DNA from: Candidatus Streptomyces philanthi
GTDB lineage: Bacteria > Actinomycetota > Actinomycetes > Streptomycetales > Streptomycetaceae
Length of the DNA stretch: 64,000 bases
Assembly (NCBI GenBank): GCA_018114805.1
Contig: CP073042.1
Span: 1,922,001 to 1,986,000 of the forward strand
Direction of reading: 5' to 3'
Positions 29,475 through 40,842 of this stretch are shown here, one piece after another. The notes beneath the pieces were generated by a model. The model searched no databases. It was not told the origin of the DNA and worked only from the letters and a program-made list of their open reading frames with translations. Position numbers and translations under genes: made by a program. Each line of letters opens with the position of its first letter. The stretch's first letter is position 1.

Positions 29475-30414
29475 TCAGCCGCCGCGCCTGCCCCGGCCGT
29501 CCAGGACGACCAGGGCCAGGCCGAGCAGGATGACGCCGAGCGCGGGGTAGGCGGCGGCCGGCGGGTGTTGGCCGAGCCACAGGGCCGCGATCAGCGCCGC
29601 GCCCGGCGTCTCCAGGAGGATGCCGGTCGAGGTGATCGCCGGGCCCAGGCCGCGCACCACGCGGTTGAGCAGCGAGTGGCCGAGCAACTGGGCGGTCAGC
29701 GTCAGCACGGCCAGCTTCAGCCAGGTCTCTCCGCTGTAGCCGCCGAGCCGCACGCCGGCTATGAGGCAGACCACCAGGAGCGCGGCGGCCGCGGTGGCGT
29801 AGCAGACGCAGGTGTACGCGGTGGTGCTCACCCGTCCGCCGGACCTCGGCGCCGACCAGCATGTAGCCGGCGCCCGCCATGCCGCCGGCCAGCGCGAGGG
29901 CGCGCGGCGACAGCGAGAGGTACACGCCGGTGAGCAGCAGCACGCCGAGGAAGGCCACCGTGACGCCGGCCCACACCAGACCCGACGAGCGCTGGCCGCG
30001 CAGCCGCAGCAGCACGGTGGTCCAGATCGGCGTGGTGGTGGCCAGGGCGATCGAGGAGGACACCGACGTCATGTGCAGGCTCGGCAGCCAGAGCCCGAAG
30101 TGCAGCGCCAGCAGCACACCCGCGACGGCCGACAGGCCCACCGCCACCGCGCCGGTCGCGAGCTCGGCGCGGTGGCGCAGCAGCGCGACCGGGGTGAGCA
30201 CGCCGACGGCCAGGACGTTGCGCCACAGCGCGACGGCCAGCGCGGGGGCCCCGGTCGCCGCGATGAGCGGGGCCGACAGCGAGATGCCGGCGATGGCGAC
30301 GCCGAGCAGGGCGAGGTCCAGCGACAGCGGCCCGTCGCCCCCGCCGGCGGCGGCACCGGTCGCGGAGCGCGGGGCGAGGCCGCCTGGTCTGGCCGGTCGA
30401 AGGCGCACGGCCAC
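29475..30414 (-). pseudogene. EamA/DMT family transporter, one-base insertion
   Basis: A ten-helix drug/metabolite transporter built of two EamA repeats, of the RhaT/YdcZ-like export type. The first repeat has GISLSAPLIAATGAPALAVALWRN and ALHFGLWLPSLHMTSVSSS; the second has LGHSLLNRVVRGLGPAI and LLETPGAALIAALWL. The two parts are in different frames because ACGGGTGAGC replaces ACGGTGAGC near 29832 (one extra G). With it removed the frame runs cleanly from GTG 30414 to 29475. The start could also be GTG 30408; TACTCT directly upstream suggests a leaderless message. Substrate unknown. Confidence 0.78.
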
Positions 30415-30449
30415 AGAGTAAGGCGTGCCGTGCTGGGACGGTACTGGCA

Positions 30450-30510
30450 CTTCCCGCGCGTGCGGCCGGTTCCCACTTCCCGCGCGCTTCCCGCGCGTGC
30501 GGCCGGTTCC
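30450..30510. repeat. 24-base direct repeat in a divergent promoter region
   Basis: The 24-mer beginning CTTCCCGCGCGTGCGG occurs at 30450-30473 and again at 30487-30510, with a partial third copy (CTTCCCGCGCG) at 30476-30486. It lies between the EamA gene and the plus-strand gene at 30662, so it may be a protein-binding array or a simple slippage product. Confidence 0.7.
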
Positions 30511-30661
30511 GCCCCGCGCCCGCTGGCGCTCGGCGCGTGGGGTGGCGGGGCCGGCACGGAGGGCCGGGCGGCGCGCAGGCGCTGGTCCGGGGCGGGGCAG
30601 GCGGCGTACGGCGGGCGTACGGCCTGCTGTCGGCGCCGCGCCCACCGCATAAGCTGGGTTC

Positions 30662-31270
30662 ATGACGCACAGCGTGGAGCAGGCCCTCACGGATCGGGCG
30701 CTGATCGAAGAGGCGACGAAGAAGTCCGGCCTGATCTGGGTGCTGGGTGACGCCGGTGCCACCCGGAGCACGCCGTGCGCGCTGTGGCACGTGTGGCACG
30801 AGGGCGCCGCCACGCTGGTCGGCTCGTACGCCCCCGACGCCGGCTCCGCAGACGCGCGCGACGGCGCCCCGTCGCGCGGCATGGGGCTCATGGAGCAGCC
30901 GCTGGACGGCCTCGGGCTGACCGACGGCGGCACCGCGGCGGTGACGGTGCGCAGCAAGGACAAGGGCGGACGCCTGGTGGGCTGGACGGCCCGGGTGGTA
31001 GAGCTGGCGCCGCGCGGCGAGGCGTGGGAGGCCACCGTGGCCGAGCTGAAGCCGAAGCGGCTCAACGCGCCGGACTCGGCGCAGGTCGTCGAGCGCTGGG
31101 CGCGCGAGTGCCGGGTGCTGCGCCTGGAGCCGGCCCCGGCCCCGCTGGCGGAGCGGCCGGACGGCTCGCTGGCCGCCGCCCCGGCTCCCACCCCGGCCAC
31201 CACCCGCAAGCCGATGCCCGAGGCGCTGCCCAGGCTGCTGCGCCGGCGCGCCCGCAAGAACCCGCGCTGA
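30662..31270 (+). CDS. Conserved protein of unknown function
   Basis: A 202-residue soluble protein. The central part has CALWHVWHEGAATLVGSY, AAVTVRSKDKGGRLVGW and WTARVVELAPRG strands that look like a beta-barrel core, possibly related to the flavin/pyridoxamine oxidase split barrel, though I see no cofactor motif. The C-terminus is Pro-rich and ends RRRARKNPR. ATG 30662 has no ribosome site but a TAAGCT hexamer lies a few bases upstream, pointing to a leaderless transcript. It is divergent from the EamA gene and convergent with the SDR gene. Confidence 0.6.
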   Translation: MTHSVEQALTDRALIEEATKKSGLIWVLGDAGATRSTPCALWHVWHEGAATLVGSYAPDAGSADARDGAPSRGMGLMEQPLDGLGLTDGGTAAVTVRSKDKGGRLVGWTARVVELAPRGEAWEATVAELKPKRLNAPDSAQVVERWARECRVLRLEPAPAPLAERPDGSLAAAPAPTPATTRKPMPEALPRLLRRRARKNPR

Positions 31271-31318
31271 GCGGTCCGTCCCCGCGAGCACGGCCGGCGT
31301 CAGGAACGCGGGCCGGCC

Positions 31319-32147
31319 TCAGGAGCGCATGCCGCCGTCGACCCGGAGCACTGTCCCGGTCACGTACGAGGAGCGGTCGCTGAGCAGCCAGGCGGCGGCC
31401 TCGGCGATCTCGACGGGGTCGGCCGCGCGGCGCAGCGGGGTCCGGGCGTTGAGGCGTTCGATGGTGCCGGGGGACGCGACGTCCCAGTCGTACATCATCT
31501 CGGGTCAGCGTGGTGCCCGGGGCGATGGCGTTGACGCGGATGCCCTCGGGGCCGTAGGTGATGGCGGCGGATTCGGTGAGACTGTTGACGGCCCGCTTCA
31601 TCGCGGCGTAGGCGGCCAGTTCGGAGTTGCCCATGAGGCTGCCGACGCTGGAGGTGTTGACGATGGCGCCCGTTCCCGTGGTGGCCCGGATCGCGGCGAC
31701 CTCGGCGGCCATGGCCTACCAGGTGCCCTTGAGATTGACGGCGTAGACGCGCTCCAGTTCGGCCAGTGGCACCTGGTCCAGTGGGCCGGGCGGGGCGCCG
31801 GTGGCGCCGTTGTTGAAGGCCGCGTCGAGCCGGCCGTACAGCTCGACGGCGCGTTCCACGGCGGCGTGCACGCTGTCGCCGTCGGCCAGGTCACACGGCG
31901 TGTACTCGGCGATGCCGCCGGCGGCTCTGATGTCCTCGGTCACCGTCTTGAGTTCGTCCTGGGCCCGGGACGCGAGCAGGACGTGGGCGCCCTCCCGGGC
32001 GAACAGGGGTGCCGCGGCGGCACCGATGCCACGGCCCGCGCCGATGACTAACGCGACCTTGTCGGCCAGCAGGTTCGCGGGCTTCCGCTCCCGGCCCAGC
32101 GGGGCGGTCGTGGTGGACGTGGTGAGTGCAGTGGCTGTGGTGTTCAT
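31319..32147 (-). pseudogene. Short-chain dehydrogenase/reductase, in-frame amber and two-base deletion
   Basis: An SDR oxidoreductase of about 276 residues. Cofactor motif GAGRGIGAAAA, NNGATG strand, catalytic Ser in NTSSVGS and the YAAMK active-site Tyr/Lys are all visible, followed by [12 protein letters not shown] and the end [12 protein letters not shown] at 31716-31718 interrupts NLKGTW-stop-AMAAEV, and a missing GA near 31500 (CGAGATG for CGAGAGATG) shifts the frame after APGTTLTRE. With these corrected the frame closes at 31319. It would act in the cytoplasm with NAD(P)H on an unknown alcohol or ketone. Confidence 0.78.
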
Positions 32148-32305
32148 GGTGGCAAGGCTATGAAAATCGGCCACGCCCAACCAGGGCGCCGCCAGCCTGA
32201 CGAACCCCTAAGAAGACCACACACCGGTCACGCGGACGGACGAGAGTCGGCCACTCGCCGCCCGTCGGACGCCACGTGCGGTCAGCCGTCACTCTGCGGC
32301 AACTG

Positions 32306-33070
32306 CTAGCCGTAGTCGATCAGTTCGCTCTTCGGAGGCGCGGTGAGGGAGAAGTCCTTGTTCCAGTCGGCGAGCTGGATGACACCCGCGCCGCCAGCGC
32401 GGTGCAGGCGCAGCGGATAGGGGGTGCCGCGCAGCAAGACGTCCAGCGTGCCGCCGTTGCCCCGGTCGCCGGTGACCCGGATGGTGGGCACGCCGCCCAC
32501 AGTGGCCCGCTTGCCGCTGGTGATCTCGCCGTGCAGCCCGAGCAGCCCGTCGAGCAGCATGGCCTTGTCGGTGAAGCCGCTGAGCTGCTTGTACGCGGGG
32601 TCGCCGGCCGGGACCTTCACGTACTTGCCGTCCAGCTTCCTGGCCGCCGCCCGGTCCGACGCGGAGCCGCCGTCCTTGCCGGAGCCGGCCGCGGGGGTCG
32701 CGTCGCCGCCCTGCTCGTGGCCCCAGAAGTCGGCGCCGGCCTTGAGGTACAGCTCCTTGTCGATGCGCAGCAGTTGGAAGGTGCTGCCCTTGGTGGAGAC
32801 CTGGCCGGTGCCGCCGTCGCCCTTGAGCCGCATGTCGAGGGTGTACGTACGGCCCTTACTGACGACGTTGCCGGTCAGGTGGACCGCGCCGGCGCGCTCG
32901 GCGGCCTGGCGCGCCCGGGCCTCGATCCTGTCGGCGGGAAGCTTGCCGACGCCGTTGGTGCCCGCGTCGGGGTCCTTCTTCTTCTCGCCGTCGCCGCCGC
33001 AGCCGGCGAGCGTCGCGACGGCCAGTCCCGCGCAGGTCGCCGCAGCGAGAGCCGTCTTCCAGGTGCGCAC
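32306..33070 (-). CDS. LppX/LprG-like lipoprotein
   Basis: A secreted lipoprotein of 254 residues. GTG 33070 (after AGGAGGCAGAGCG) is followed by RTWKTALAAATCAGLAVATLAGCGG, whose LAGC lipobox marks lipidation. The mature part has GAVHLTGNVV, YTLDMRLKGDGG, ELYLKAGADFWG and the final strand NKDFSLTAPPKSELIDYG, the pattern of LppX/LprA-F-G beta-half-barrel proteins that carry lipids or glycolipids across the envelope in mycobacteria. The stop is TAG. It stands alone, divergent from the MgtE-like gene. Confidence 0.78.
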   Translation of the reverse strand: MRTWKTALAAATCAGLAVATLAGCGGDGEKKKDPDAGTNGVGKLPADRIEARARQAAERAGAVHLTGNVVSKGRTYTLDMRLKGDGGTGQVSTKGSTFQLLRIDKELYLKAGADFWGHEQGGDATPAAGSGKDGGSASDRAAARKLDGKYVKVPAGDPAYKQLSGFTDKAMLLDGLLGLHGEITSGKRATVGGVPTIRVTGDRGNGGTLDVLLRGTPYPLRLHRAGGAGVIQLADWNKDFSLTAPPKSELIDYG

Positions 33071-33421
33071 GTCCGCTCTGCCTCCTGATGCCGGTGCACG
33101 GGCAGCGTACCGGTGCCGTGTGAGCACGATGACAGCGCACCGTGAGGGAAGGTGGCGGTTTCGGGAACCCGGTTGAGCGAAGCGCCGCACGCCGGAGCGA
33201 AACGGAACAACCGTCACATACCAGATATCGGCCGCGATCGCCCGCCGAACGTCCCGGCTCCCGGCCCGCCGGCGCCATCGCGTAAGTCGTCACGGGCTAT
33301 CAACTGATATTCGTGGATTCCTGGATACAAGGAGGTATACAGAGGTACCCGAGGGGCCGGACCCCGCGCCGTCGACAGGTGTCGGCCAACTCGGGTCCAT
33401 TCGTGAAAGGAGGCGCGTGGC

Positions 33422-34735
33422 ATGGGAGCGGCAGCCCCGCGCGTGTTCGTCTCGCACCTGGCCGGTGTCGCCGTGTTCGACCCGAACGGGGACCCGGTGG
33501 GCCGGGTGCGGGACCTGGTGGCGATGCTCGGCCTCGGCCACCGGCCGCCGCGCGTCCTCGGCCTGGTCGTCGAGGTGGTCAGCCGGCGCCGGATCTTCCT
33601 GCCGATGACCCGGGTCACCGGCGTGGAGTCGGGCCAGGTGATCACCACGGGCGTGGTCAACATGCGCCGCTTCGAGCAGCGCCCGACCGAGACCCTGGTC
33701 CTAGGCGAACTGCTCGACCGCCAGGTCACGCTGGTGGAGACCGGCGAGGAGGTGACCGTCCTCGACGTGGCGGTGGCCCAGTTGCCGGCGCGCCGCGACT
33801 GGGAGATCGACAAGGTCTTCGTACGCCGCGGCAAAGCCCCCACGCTGCGCGACAGGTGGCCCGGGGGCGGTCGGCGGTCCGGGGAGGCGCTGACCGTCGA
33901 GTGGTCGGCGGTGACGGGCTTCTCCCTGGACGAGTCGGGGCAGGGCGCCGAGAGCCTGCTGGCCACCTTCGAGCAGTTACGCCCCGCCGACCTGGCCAGC
34001 GTGCTGCACCACCTCACGGCCAAGCGACGGGCCGAGGTGGCCACCGCGCTCGACGACGACCGGCTCGCCGACGTCCTGGAGGAGCTGCCCGACGACGACA
34101 AGGTGGAGATCCTGGGCAAGCTCCAGGAGGAGCGCGCGGCCGACGTGCTGGAGGCGATGGACCCGGACGACGCCGCCGACCTGCTCTCCGAACTCCCGGA
34201 GGAGGACAAGGAGCGGCTGCTCACGCTGATGCGCCCACGGGACGCCGCGGACATGCGCCGGCTGCTGTCGTACGAGGAGCGCACGGCGGGCGGGCTCATG
34301 ACCACCGAGCCGATCGTGCTGCTGCCGGACGCGACGGTGGCGGACGCGCTGGCCCGGGTGCGCAACCCGGACCTGTCCCCCACGCTGGCCGCGCAGGTGT
34401 ACGTATGCCGGGCGCCCGACGAGACGCCCACCGGCAAGTACCTGGGCACGGTGCACTTCCAGCGGCTGCTGCGGGACCCGCCGTTCACGCTGGTCAGCTC
34501 GCTCGTGGACAGCAACCTGAGCCCGCTGCCGCCGGACACCGGGCTGCCCGAGGTCACCAGCTACCTCGCCGCGTACAACATGGTCGCCGCGCCCGTCGTG
34601 GACGCCGGCGGGGCGCTGCTCGGCGCGGTGACCGTGGACGACGTGCTCGACCACCTGCTGCCCGACGACTGGCGCGAGCGCGAACTGCACGGCGCGAGCG
34701 TCCCCGACCTGCCGGAGGTGACCGATGGCCGGTGA
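33422..34735 (+). CDS. MgtE N-domain and CBS protein without membrane part
   Basis: An intact 437-residue cytoplasmic protein. Residues 8-110 form a PRC-barrel-like beta region (FVSHLAGVAVFDPNGDPVG); about 180-300 is the MgtE intracellular N domain, an acidic superhelix (LADVLEELPDDDKVEIL, DDAADLLSELPEEDKERLL); about 300-425 is a CBS pair (GGLMTTEPIVL, AAPVVDAGGALLGAVTVDDVLDHLL). True MgtE transporters continue into five membrane helices, which are absent here. In MgtE these domains sense Mg2+, so this is probably a magnesium-responsive regulator. ATG 33422 follows AAAGGAGG. It overlaps the DUF1003 gene by 11 bases. Confidence 0.88.
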   Translation: MGAAAPRVFVSHLAGVAVFDPNGDPVGRVRDLVAMLGLGHRPPRVLGLVVEVVSRRRIFLPMTRVTGVESGQVITTGVVNMRRFEQRPTETLVLGELLDRQVTLVETGEEVTVLDVAVAQLPARRDWEIDKVFVRRGKAPTLRDRWPGGGRRSGEALTVEWSAVTGFSLDESGQGAESLLATFEQLRPADLASVLHHLTAKRRAEVATALDDDRLADVLEELPDDDKVEILGKLQEERAADVLEAMDPDDAADLLSELPEEDKERLLTLMRPRDAADMRRLLSYEERTAGGLMTTEPIVLLPDATVADALARVRNPDLSPTLAAQVYVCRAPDETPTGKYLGTVHFQRLLRDPPFTLVSSLVDSNLSPLPPDTGLPEVTSYLAAYNMVAAPVVDAGGALLGAVTVDDVLDHLLPDDWRERELHGASVPDLPEVTDGR

Positions 34736-35411
34736 GCGCGTTCGCCTGGACCAACCCCGCGAGCCGCGGCGCGGCCTGCTGCCGCGCTGGGACCCGGAGG
34801 CGTTCGGCCGCGTCTCCGAGCGCACGGCGCGCTTCCTGGGCACAGGACGGTTCATCGTCTGGATGTCGGTGGTCATCGTGCTGTGGGTGGTGTGGAACAC
34901 CAGCGCCCCGGCCGACCTGCGCTTCGACAACTACCCCTTCATCTTCCTGACCCTCGCGCTCTCCCTCCAGGCGTCGTACGCGGCCCCGCTGATCCTGCTC
35001 GCGCAGAACCGGCAGGACGACCGGGACCGGGTCAACCTCGAACAGGACCGCAAGCAGAACGAGCGCAGCATCGCCGACACGGAGTACCTGACCCGGGAGA
35101 TCGCCGCGCTGCGGCTCGGCCTCGGTGAGGTGGCCACCCGGGACTGGATCCGCTCGGAGTTCGAGGACCTGGTGGGGGAGCTGGAGCGGCAGCGTGCCGC
35201 CGCCACCGACCAGCCGGCGGCGCGGCGGCACGCCGGCCACCGCGAGCACGCCCGGGCCGACGAACGGGCCGCCGAGCACGGCCCGAACGCCGCCGAGGCC
35301 ACCCACGAGCAGCCGCCCCGGGGCGGCGCGGCCCGCGGCCGGGGCAGGGCATCGCGCGACGGCTCGCCGCGCGGGACGGGCGGCCCACGGGGGCCCGGCG
35401 ACGCGGGCTGA
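34725..35411 (+). CDS. DUF1003 membrane protein
   Basis: A 228-residue protein with two membrane helices (FIVWMSVVIVLWVVWN, about 44-60, and the NYPFIFLTLALSLQASYAAPLILLAQNRQ block that is the DUF1003 signature), then a cytoplasmic coiled-coil-like part (DRVNLEQDRKQNERS, RSEFEDLVGELERQ) and a disordered basic tail. ATG 34725 follows GGAGGTGACC inside the end of the MgtE-like gene, so the two are translationally coupled. The pairing suggests that the soluble magnesium-sensing protein acts on or through this membrane partner; that is inference. Confidence 0.88.
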   Translation: MAGERVRLDQPREPRRGLLPRWDPEAFGRVSERTARFLGTGRFIVWMSVVIVLWVVWNTSAPADLRFDNYPFIFLTLALSLQASYAAPLILLAQNRQDDRDRVNLEQDRKQNERSIADTEYLTREIAALRLGLGEVATRDWIRSEFEDLVGELERQRAAATDQPAARRHAGHREHARADERAAEHGPNAAEATHEQPPRGGAARGRGRASRDGSPRGTGGPRGPGDAG

Positions 35412-35581
35412 GGCGGGCCACGGGGACGCGGCGGCGCCGGGGGCCGCGGCGGCCCCGGGCACGCGGGCGGGACATCCGCGCGGCAGCCCGGCTATTCCCG
35501 GCATACGGCGCCCGCAGGCGTGAGGAAAGCGAGCGTCCACGGGCTTTCCCGCGCACTGGGCGCGCGCCGTACCATCGGGGC

Positions 35582-36748
35582 ATGGCTACCGAAACGACCG
35601 GCCCGCACGGCGCCGCTCCCGCCGAAGAGGCGGTCCGCGACGCGCTCACGACGGTGAACGACCCGGAGATCCACCGCCCGATCACCGAACTCGGGATGGT
35701 CAAATCGGTGGAGATCGCCCCGGACGGGGCGGTGGCGGTCGCGGTCTACCTCACGGTCGCCAGCTGCCCGATGCGCGACACCATCACCAGCTCGGTGCGC
35801 GAGGCGGTGGCCCAGGTCCCCGGCGTGACCGACGTCAGCGTCGAGCTGGACGTGATGAGCGACGAACAGCGCAAGGAGCTGGCCAGCTCGCTGCGCGGCG
35901 GGCAGGCCGAGCGCGAGGTCCCGTTCGCCAAGCCGGGCTCGCTGACCCGGGTGTACGCGGTGGCCTCCGGGAAGGGCGGCGTCGGCAAGTCGTCCGTGAC
36001 GGTCAACCTGGCGGCGGCGATGGCCGCTGACGGCCTGAAGGTCGGCGTCGTGGACGCGGACATCTACGGGCACTCGGTGCCCCGCATGCTCGGCGCCTCC
36101 GGCCGGCCGACCCAGGTCGAGAACATGATCATGCCGCCGTCGGCGAACGGCGTGAAGGTCATCTCCATCGGCATGTTCACCCCGGGCAACGCCCCGGTGG
36201 TCTGGCGTGGGCCGATGCTGCACCGAGCGCTCCAGCAGTTCCTCGCGGACGTCTTCTGGGGCGACCTGGACGTGTTGCTGCTCGACCTGCCGCCGGGCAC
36301 CGGCGACATCGCCATCTCGGTGGCCCAGTTGGTGCCCAACGCGGAGATCCTGGTGGTCACGACGCCGCAGCAGGCCGCGGCCGAGGTCGCCGAGCGCGCC
36401 GGGTCCATCGCCGTGCAGACCCACCAGAAGATCGTCGGCGTGGTCGAGAACATGTCCGGGCTGCCGTGCCCGCACTGCGACGAGATGGTGGACGTCTTCG
36501 GCACGGGCGGCGGTCAGACCGTCGCCGACGGCCTGACCCGCACGACCGGCGCGACGGTGCCGGTGCTCGGCGCCATCCCCATCGACGTGCGGCTGCGCGA
36601 GGGCGGCGACGAGGGCAAGCCCGTCGTCCTGACCGACCCCGAGTCCCCGGCGGGCAGCGCGCTGCGCTCCATCGTGGGCAAGCTCGGTGGCCGCCAGCGC
36701 GGGCTGGCCGGCCTGTCGCTGGGCATCACCCCGCGCAACAAGTTCTAG
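35582..36748 (+). CDS. mrp: Mrp/NBP35-type Fe-S cluster carrier ATPase
   Basis: A 388-residue Fe-S carrier. Residues 14-100 are a MIP18-like (DUF59) domain with the conserved Cys in YLTVASCPMRD; 124-380 is the P-loop domain with deviant Walker A GKGGVGKS (130-137), VVDADIYGHS and the cluster-binding CPHC motif (296-299). It assembles and hands over Fe-S clusters in the cytosol as a dimer. ATG 35582 has no ribosome site; TACCAT eight bases upstream fits a leaderless message. It is monocistronic, with a terminator directly after its TAG stop. Confidence 0.93.
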   Translation: MATETTGPHGAAPAEEAVRDALTTVNDPEIHRPITELGMVKSVEIAPDGAVAVAVYLTVASCPMRDTITSSVREAVAQVPGVTDVSVELDVMSDEQRKELASSLRGGQAEREVPFAKPGSLTRVYAVASGKGGVGKSSVTVNLAAAMAADGLKVGVVDADIYGHSVPRMLGASGRPTQVENMIMPPSANGVKVISIGMFTPGNAPVVWRGPMLHRALQQFLADVFWGDLDVLLLDLPPGTGDIAISVAQLVPNAEILVVTTPQQAAAEVAERAGSIAVQTHQKIVGVVENMSGLPCPHCDEMVDVFGTGGGQTVADGLTRTTGATVPVLGAIPIDVRLREGGDEGKPVVLTDPESPAGSALRSIVGKLGGRQRGLAGLSLGITPRNKF

Positions 36749-36755
36749 TAGGCAC

Positions 36756-36800
36756 CCGGCGGCTGCTCCCGGGCGCGCCCCGCCCCGGAGCAGCCGCCGG
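36756..36800 (+). terminator. Hairpin terminator after mrp
   Basis: Fourteen-base arms (CCGGCGGCTGCTCC at 36756-36769 and its complement at 36787-36800) seven bases beyond the stop. The 289 bases from 36801 to the next gene contain nothing I can assign. Confidence 0.7.
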
Positions 36801-37089
36801 ACTCCAGCTCCACTCGTCTTTGGATCACACCGACGACGGACCAGCCCTTCCACCGGAACGCGTAGGCCCCGTACGCCAGGTGCCGCAGCGGTTCCCTCGG
36901 GTGCGTAGCCACCGCCGACCGGGACGGCCCGTCGCCCGGTCAGGCCCTGCCCGACCCCGCGCCCACGCCTCGCCAGGAACCGGGTCCGGAGCGGGCGTGT
37001 CGGGACGGGCTGACGCCAGCCCCAGGACGGCGCCGCGTCCATCAGGTCAGGGCCGGTGCTCCCGGGCCCCCGCCACCGGGCCGATGGCC

Positions 37090-37788
37090 CTACGCGTACG
37101 TCGTGATGTCCTTGACCACGGAGAACCCGAGCCCGTAGGCGCTCATCCCGCGCCCGTACGCCCCGACGTGGACGCCCTCGCGGACCGAACCGGCGAGCAC
37201 CCAGCCGTACTCGGACTCGCGGTAGTGGAAGTCGGTCGGCACGCCGTCCACGGGCAGCGTGAGCCGCGACCACGCGGGGCCGCCGAGGTAGTCCGCCAGC
37301 TCCCAGGCGATCGCGGTCTGCTGGTCGAGCCAGTCCTGCCGCAGCGCCCGCTCCATCTGCGACGGCCAGGTGCACGAGAGCAGCCCCAAGCCCGCCAGCC
37401 AGGCGGCCGACGACACGGAGGTCGCCTCCAGCATCCCGGTGCCGTCCGCGCTGCGCCGCACCGGGCGGCTGGCCACCGTCACGACGACGGCGAAGCGCTG
37501 CTTGGCCCGGCTCTCCGCGGTGGTCTCCACCTTCAGCGAGGGCTCCTCGCCGTGCCCGGTCGCGCCGTGCTCCACGGTGCCGTCGGCCGCCGCACCCACC
37601 TGCATCAACCAGCGGGGCCCGGCGAACGCCCCGTCGAGGCCGTACCAGGGGAAGGCGGCCATCAGGTAGCCGTCGACCGTCCTGCGCACCGCGGCCGGCA
37701 TGCACTGCCGCACCGCCGCGACGTCCTCCCCGGGCACGCCCGGAGTCGACTCCGCGTCCTGCACGTCTGCCCGACTCGTCGTCTCCAT
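37090..37788 (-). CDS. Conserved protein of unknown function
   Basis: A 232-residue soluble protein, intact, with ATG 37788 behind GGAGGCTCCGCG. It has an N-terminal acidic region, the phrase VRRTVDGYLMAAFPWYGLDGAF, a strand-rich middle (RFAVVVTVASRPVRR, LGLLSCTWPSQ) and the end GFSVVKDITTYA. No motif known to me. It lies between mrp and tatB; in the related mycobacterial block an unrelated short gene occupies this place. Confidence 0.6.
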   Translation of the reverse strand: METTSRADVQDAESTPGVPGEDVAAVRQCMPAAVRRTVDGYLMAAFPWYGLDGAFAGPRWLMQVGAAADGTVEHGATGHGEEPSLKVETTAESRAKQRFAVVVTVASRPVRRSADGTGMLEATSVSSAAWLAGLGLLSCTWPSQMERALRQDWLDQQTAIAWELADYLGGPAWSRLTLPVDGVPTDFHYRESEYGWVLAGSVREGVHVGAYGRGMSAYGLGFSVVKDITTYA

Positions 37789-37893
37789 CTGCGCGGAGCC
37801 TCCTCGTTGTCCTACGTCGTGGCGGCCCGCCCCCTTCAGGCGACCTCACCTGGACACAGGGAGGATAGCCATACAGGCCGGCCCAAATTGGGA

Positions 37894-38331
37894 TCAGGTG
37901 GCGTCCGAGTCGAAGGGTGGCCGGTCGTCGCGCTCCGGCTTGTCGCGCTTGCGCAGCAGGTCGGAGCCGCCGGACGGGGGCGCGGAGTCGACTCCGCCAA
38001 CGGTGTCGGGCGTCTGTGTCACGTCGCCGACCTCGGCCATCTCCTTGCTGAAGTCGAATCCGTTGCGGATCTCCTTCAGACCCAGCTCGTCCTTGTCGAG
38101 CAGGTGCTTGCGCGCGAACGTCTTGGGGTTCAGGTCCTCGAACTCGAAGTCCTTGAAGTCCGGGCCCAACTCTGTCCGGATGTCTTCCTTCGCACTGTCC
38201 GAGAACTCCCGGACCTTAAGGATGAAACGGGCGGCATCCTGGATCACCTTGGGCAGCTTGTCCGGGCCGAAGATGAGCACCGCAAGGATGATGAGAGCGA
38301 TCAGCTCTAGGGGTCCTATGTCGAAGAACAC
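37894..38331 (-). CDS. tatB: Sec-independent protein translocase subunit TatB
   Basis: TatB helps recognise twin-arginine signal peptides in the Tat export complex. The 145-residue product begins with the short external tip FFDIGPLELI, a membrane helix ending ILAVLIFGPDKLP (the TatA/B hinge), the amphipathic helix KVIQDAARFILKVREF, then a long acidic tail. GTG 38331 is chosen because AAGGAG lies nine bases upstream and the helix starts at once; longer starts would bury the N-terminus. It lies downstream of the htrA-like gene on the same strand, matching the sigE-rseA-htrA-tatB order of mycobacteria. Confidence 0.9.
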   Translation of the reverse strand: MFFDIGPLELIALIILAVLIFGPDKLPKVIQDAARFILKVREFSDSAKEDIRTELGPDFKDFEFEDLNPKTFARKHLLDKDELGLKEIRNGFDFSKEMAEVGDVTQTPDTVGGVDSAPPSGGSDLLRKRDKPERDDRPPFDSDAT

Positions 38332-38634
38332 CTTGCAGCTCCTTGATGCGTCCGTGGCCAACGGTCCAGGCCATCCAACACGGTACCTGCCTCACGGTGA
38401 GGTACGGGAGACGGCCAGACCAACATCAGACCAAGCGCCGCGCCCCGACGAACCCGACGGAACACGCTCCCGGCGCGGCGCGTTCCCCGCTCCCCACCGC
38501 ACCGCGACCCCTTGCATCACCGCCCCGGCGGCCTCCGACACACGCCGGGCGCCGCCGGGCCGACCTTCTCCCGCACAGCAAACTCCGGGTGACGCCCGGC
38601 GCACAACCCCGCCTCCGTCACCACCGCGCTGTCA

Positions 38635-40633
<1,999 letters not shown>

Positions 40634-40767
40634 GCTCTCCCCATAGTTCGCCCGCGGTCCGGCGGGGGCCGCGCTCACGACGGGCGTGCTTCACCACTCC
40701 CGGTCGGCGCGACCCACTGGCGATTCAATTAGGCCTGCCCGAACCTGCGCAGTGGGGCAGTCAGGCC

Positions 40768-40811
40768 GCGCCGTGGGTCGGCCCCGACCGGCGGGGGCCG
40801 ACCCACGGCGC
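40768..40811 (-). terminator. Strong hairpin terminator after the sigE operon
   Basis: Eighteen-base perfect arms (40768-40785 and 40794-40811) with an eight-base loop, 32 bases beyond the anti-sigma gene on the minus strand. It separates sigE and anti-sigma from htrA. Confidence 0.72.
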
Positions 40812-40842
40812 GTCGTGCTCTAGCACCCGTCCTGGTCGACGG

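Noticed and set aside
27755..33421. M-box magnesium riboswitch before corA or the MgtE-like gene
   Set aside because: I searched both leaders for the conserved M-box core by eye and did not find it; only unrelated hairpins and direct repeats are present.
35492..37849. A 785-codon minus-strand frame
   Set aside because: Antisense of mrp plus the adjacent unknown gene in a wrong frame; no motif.
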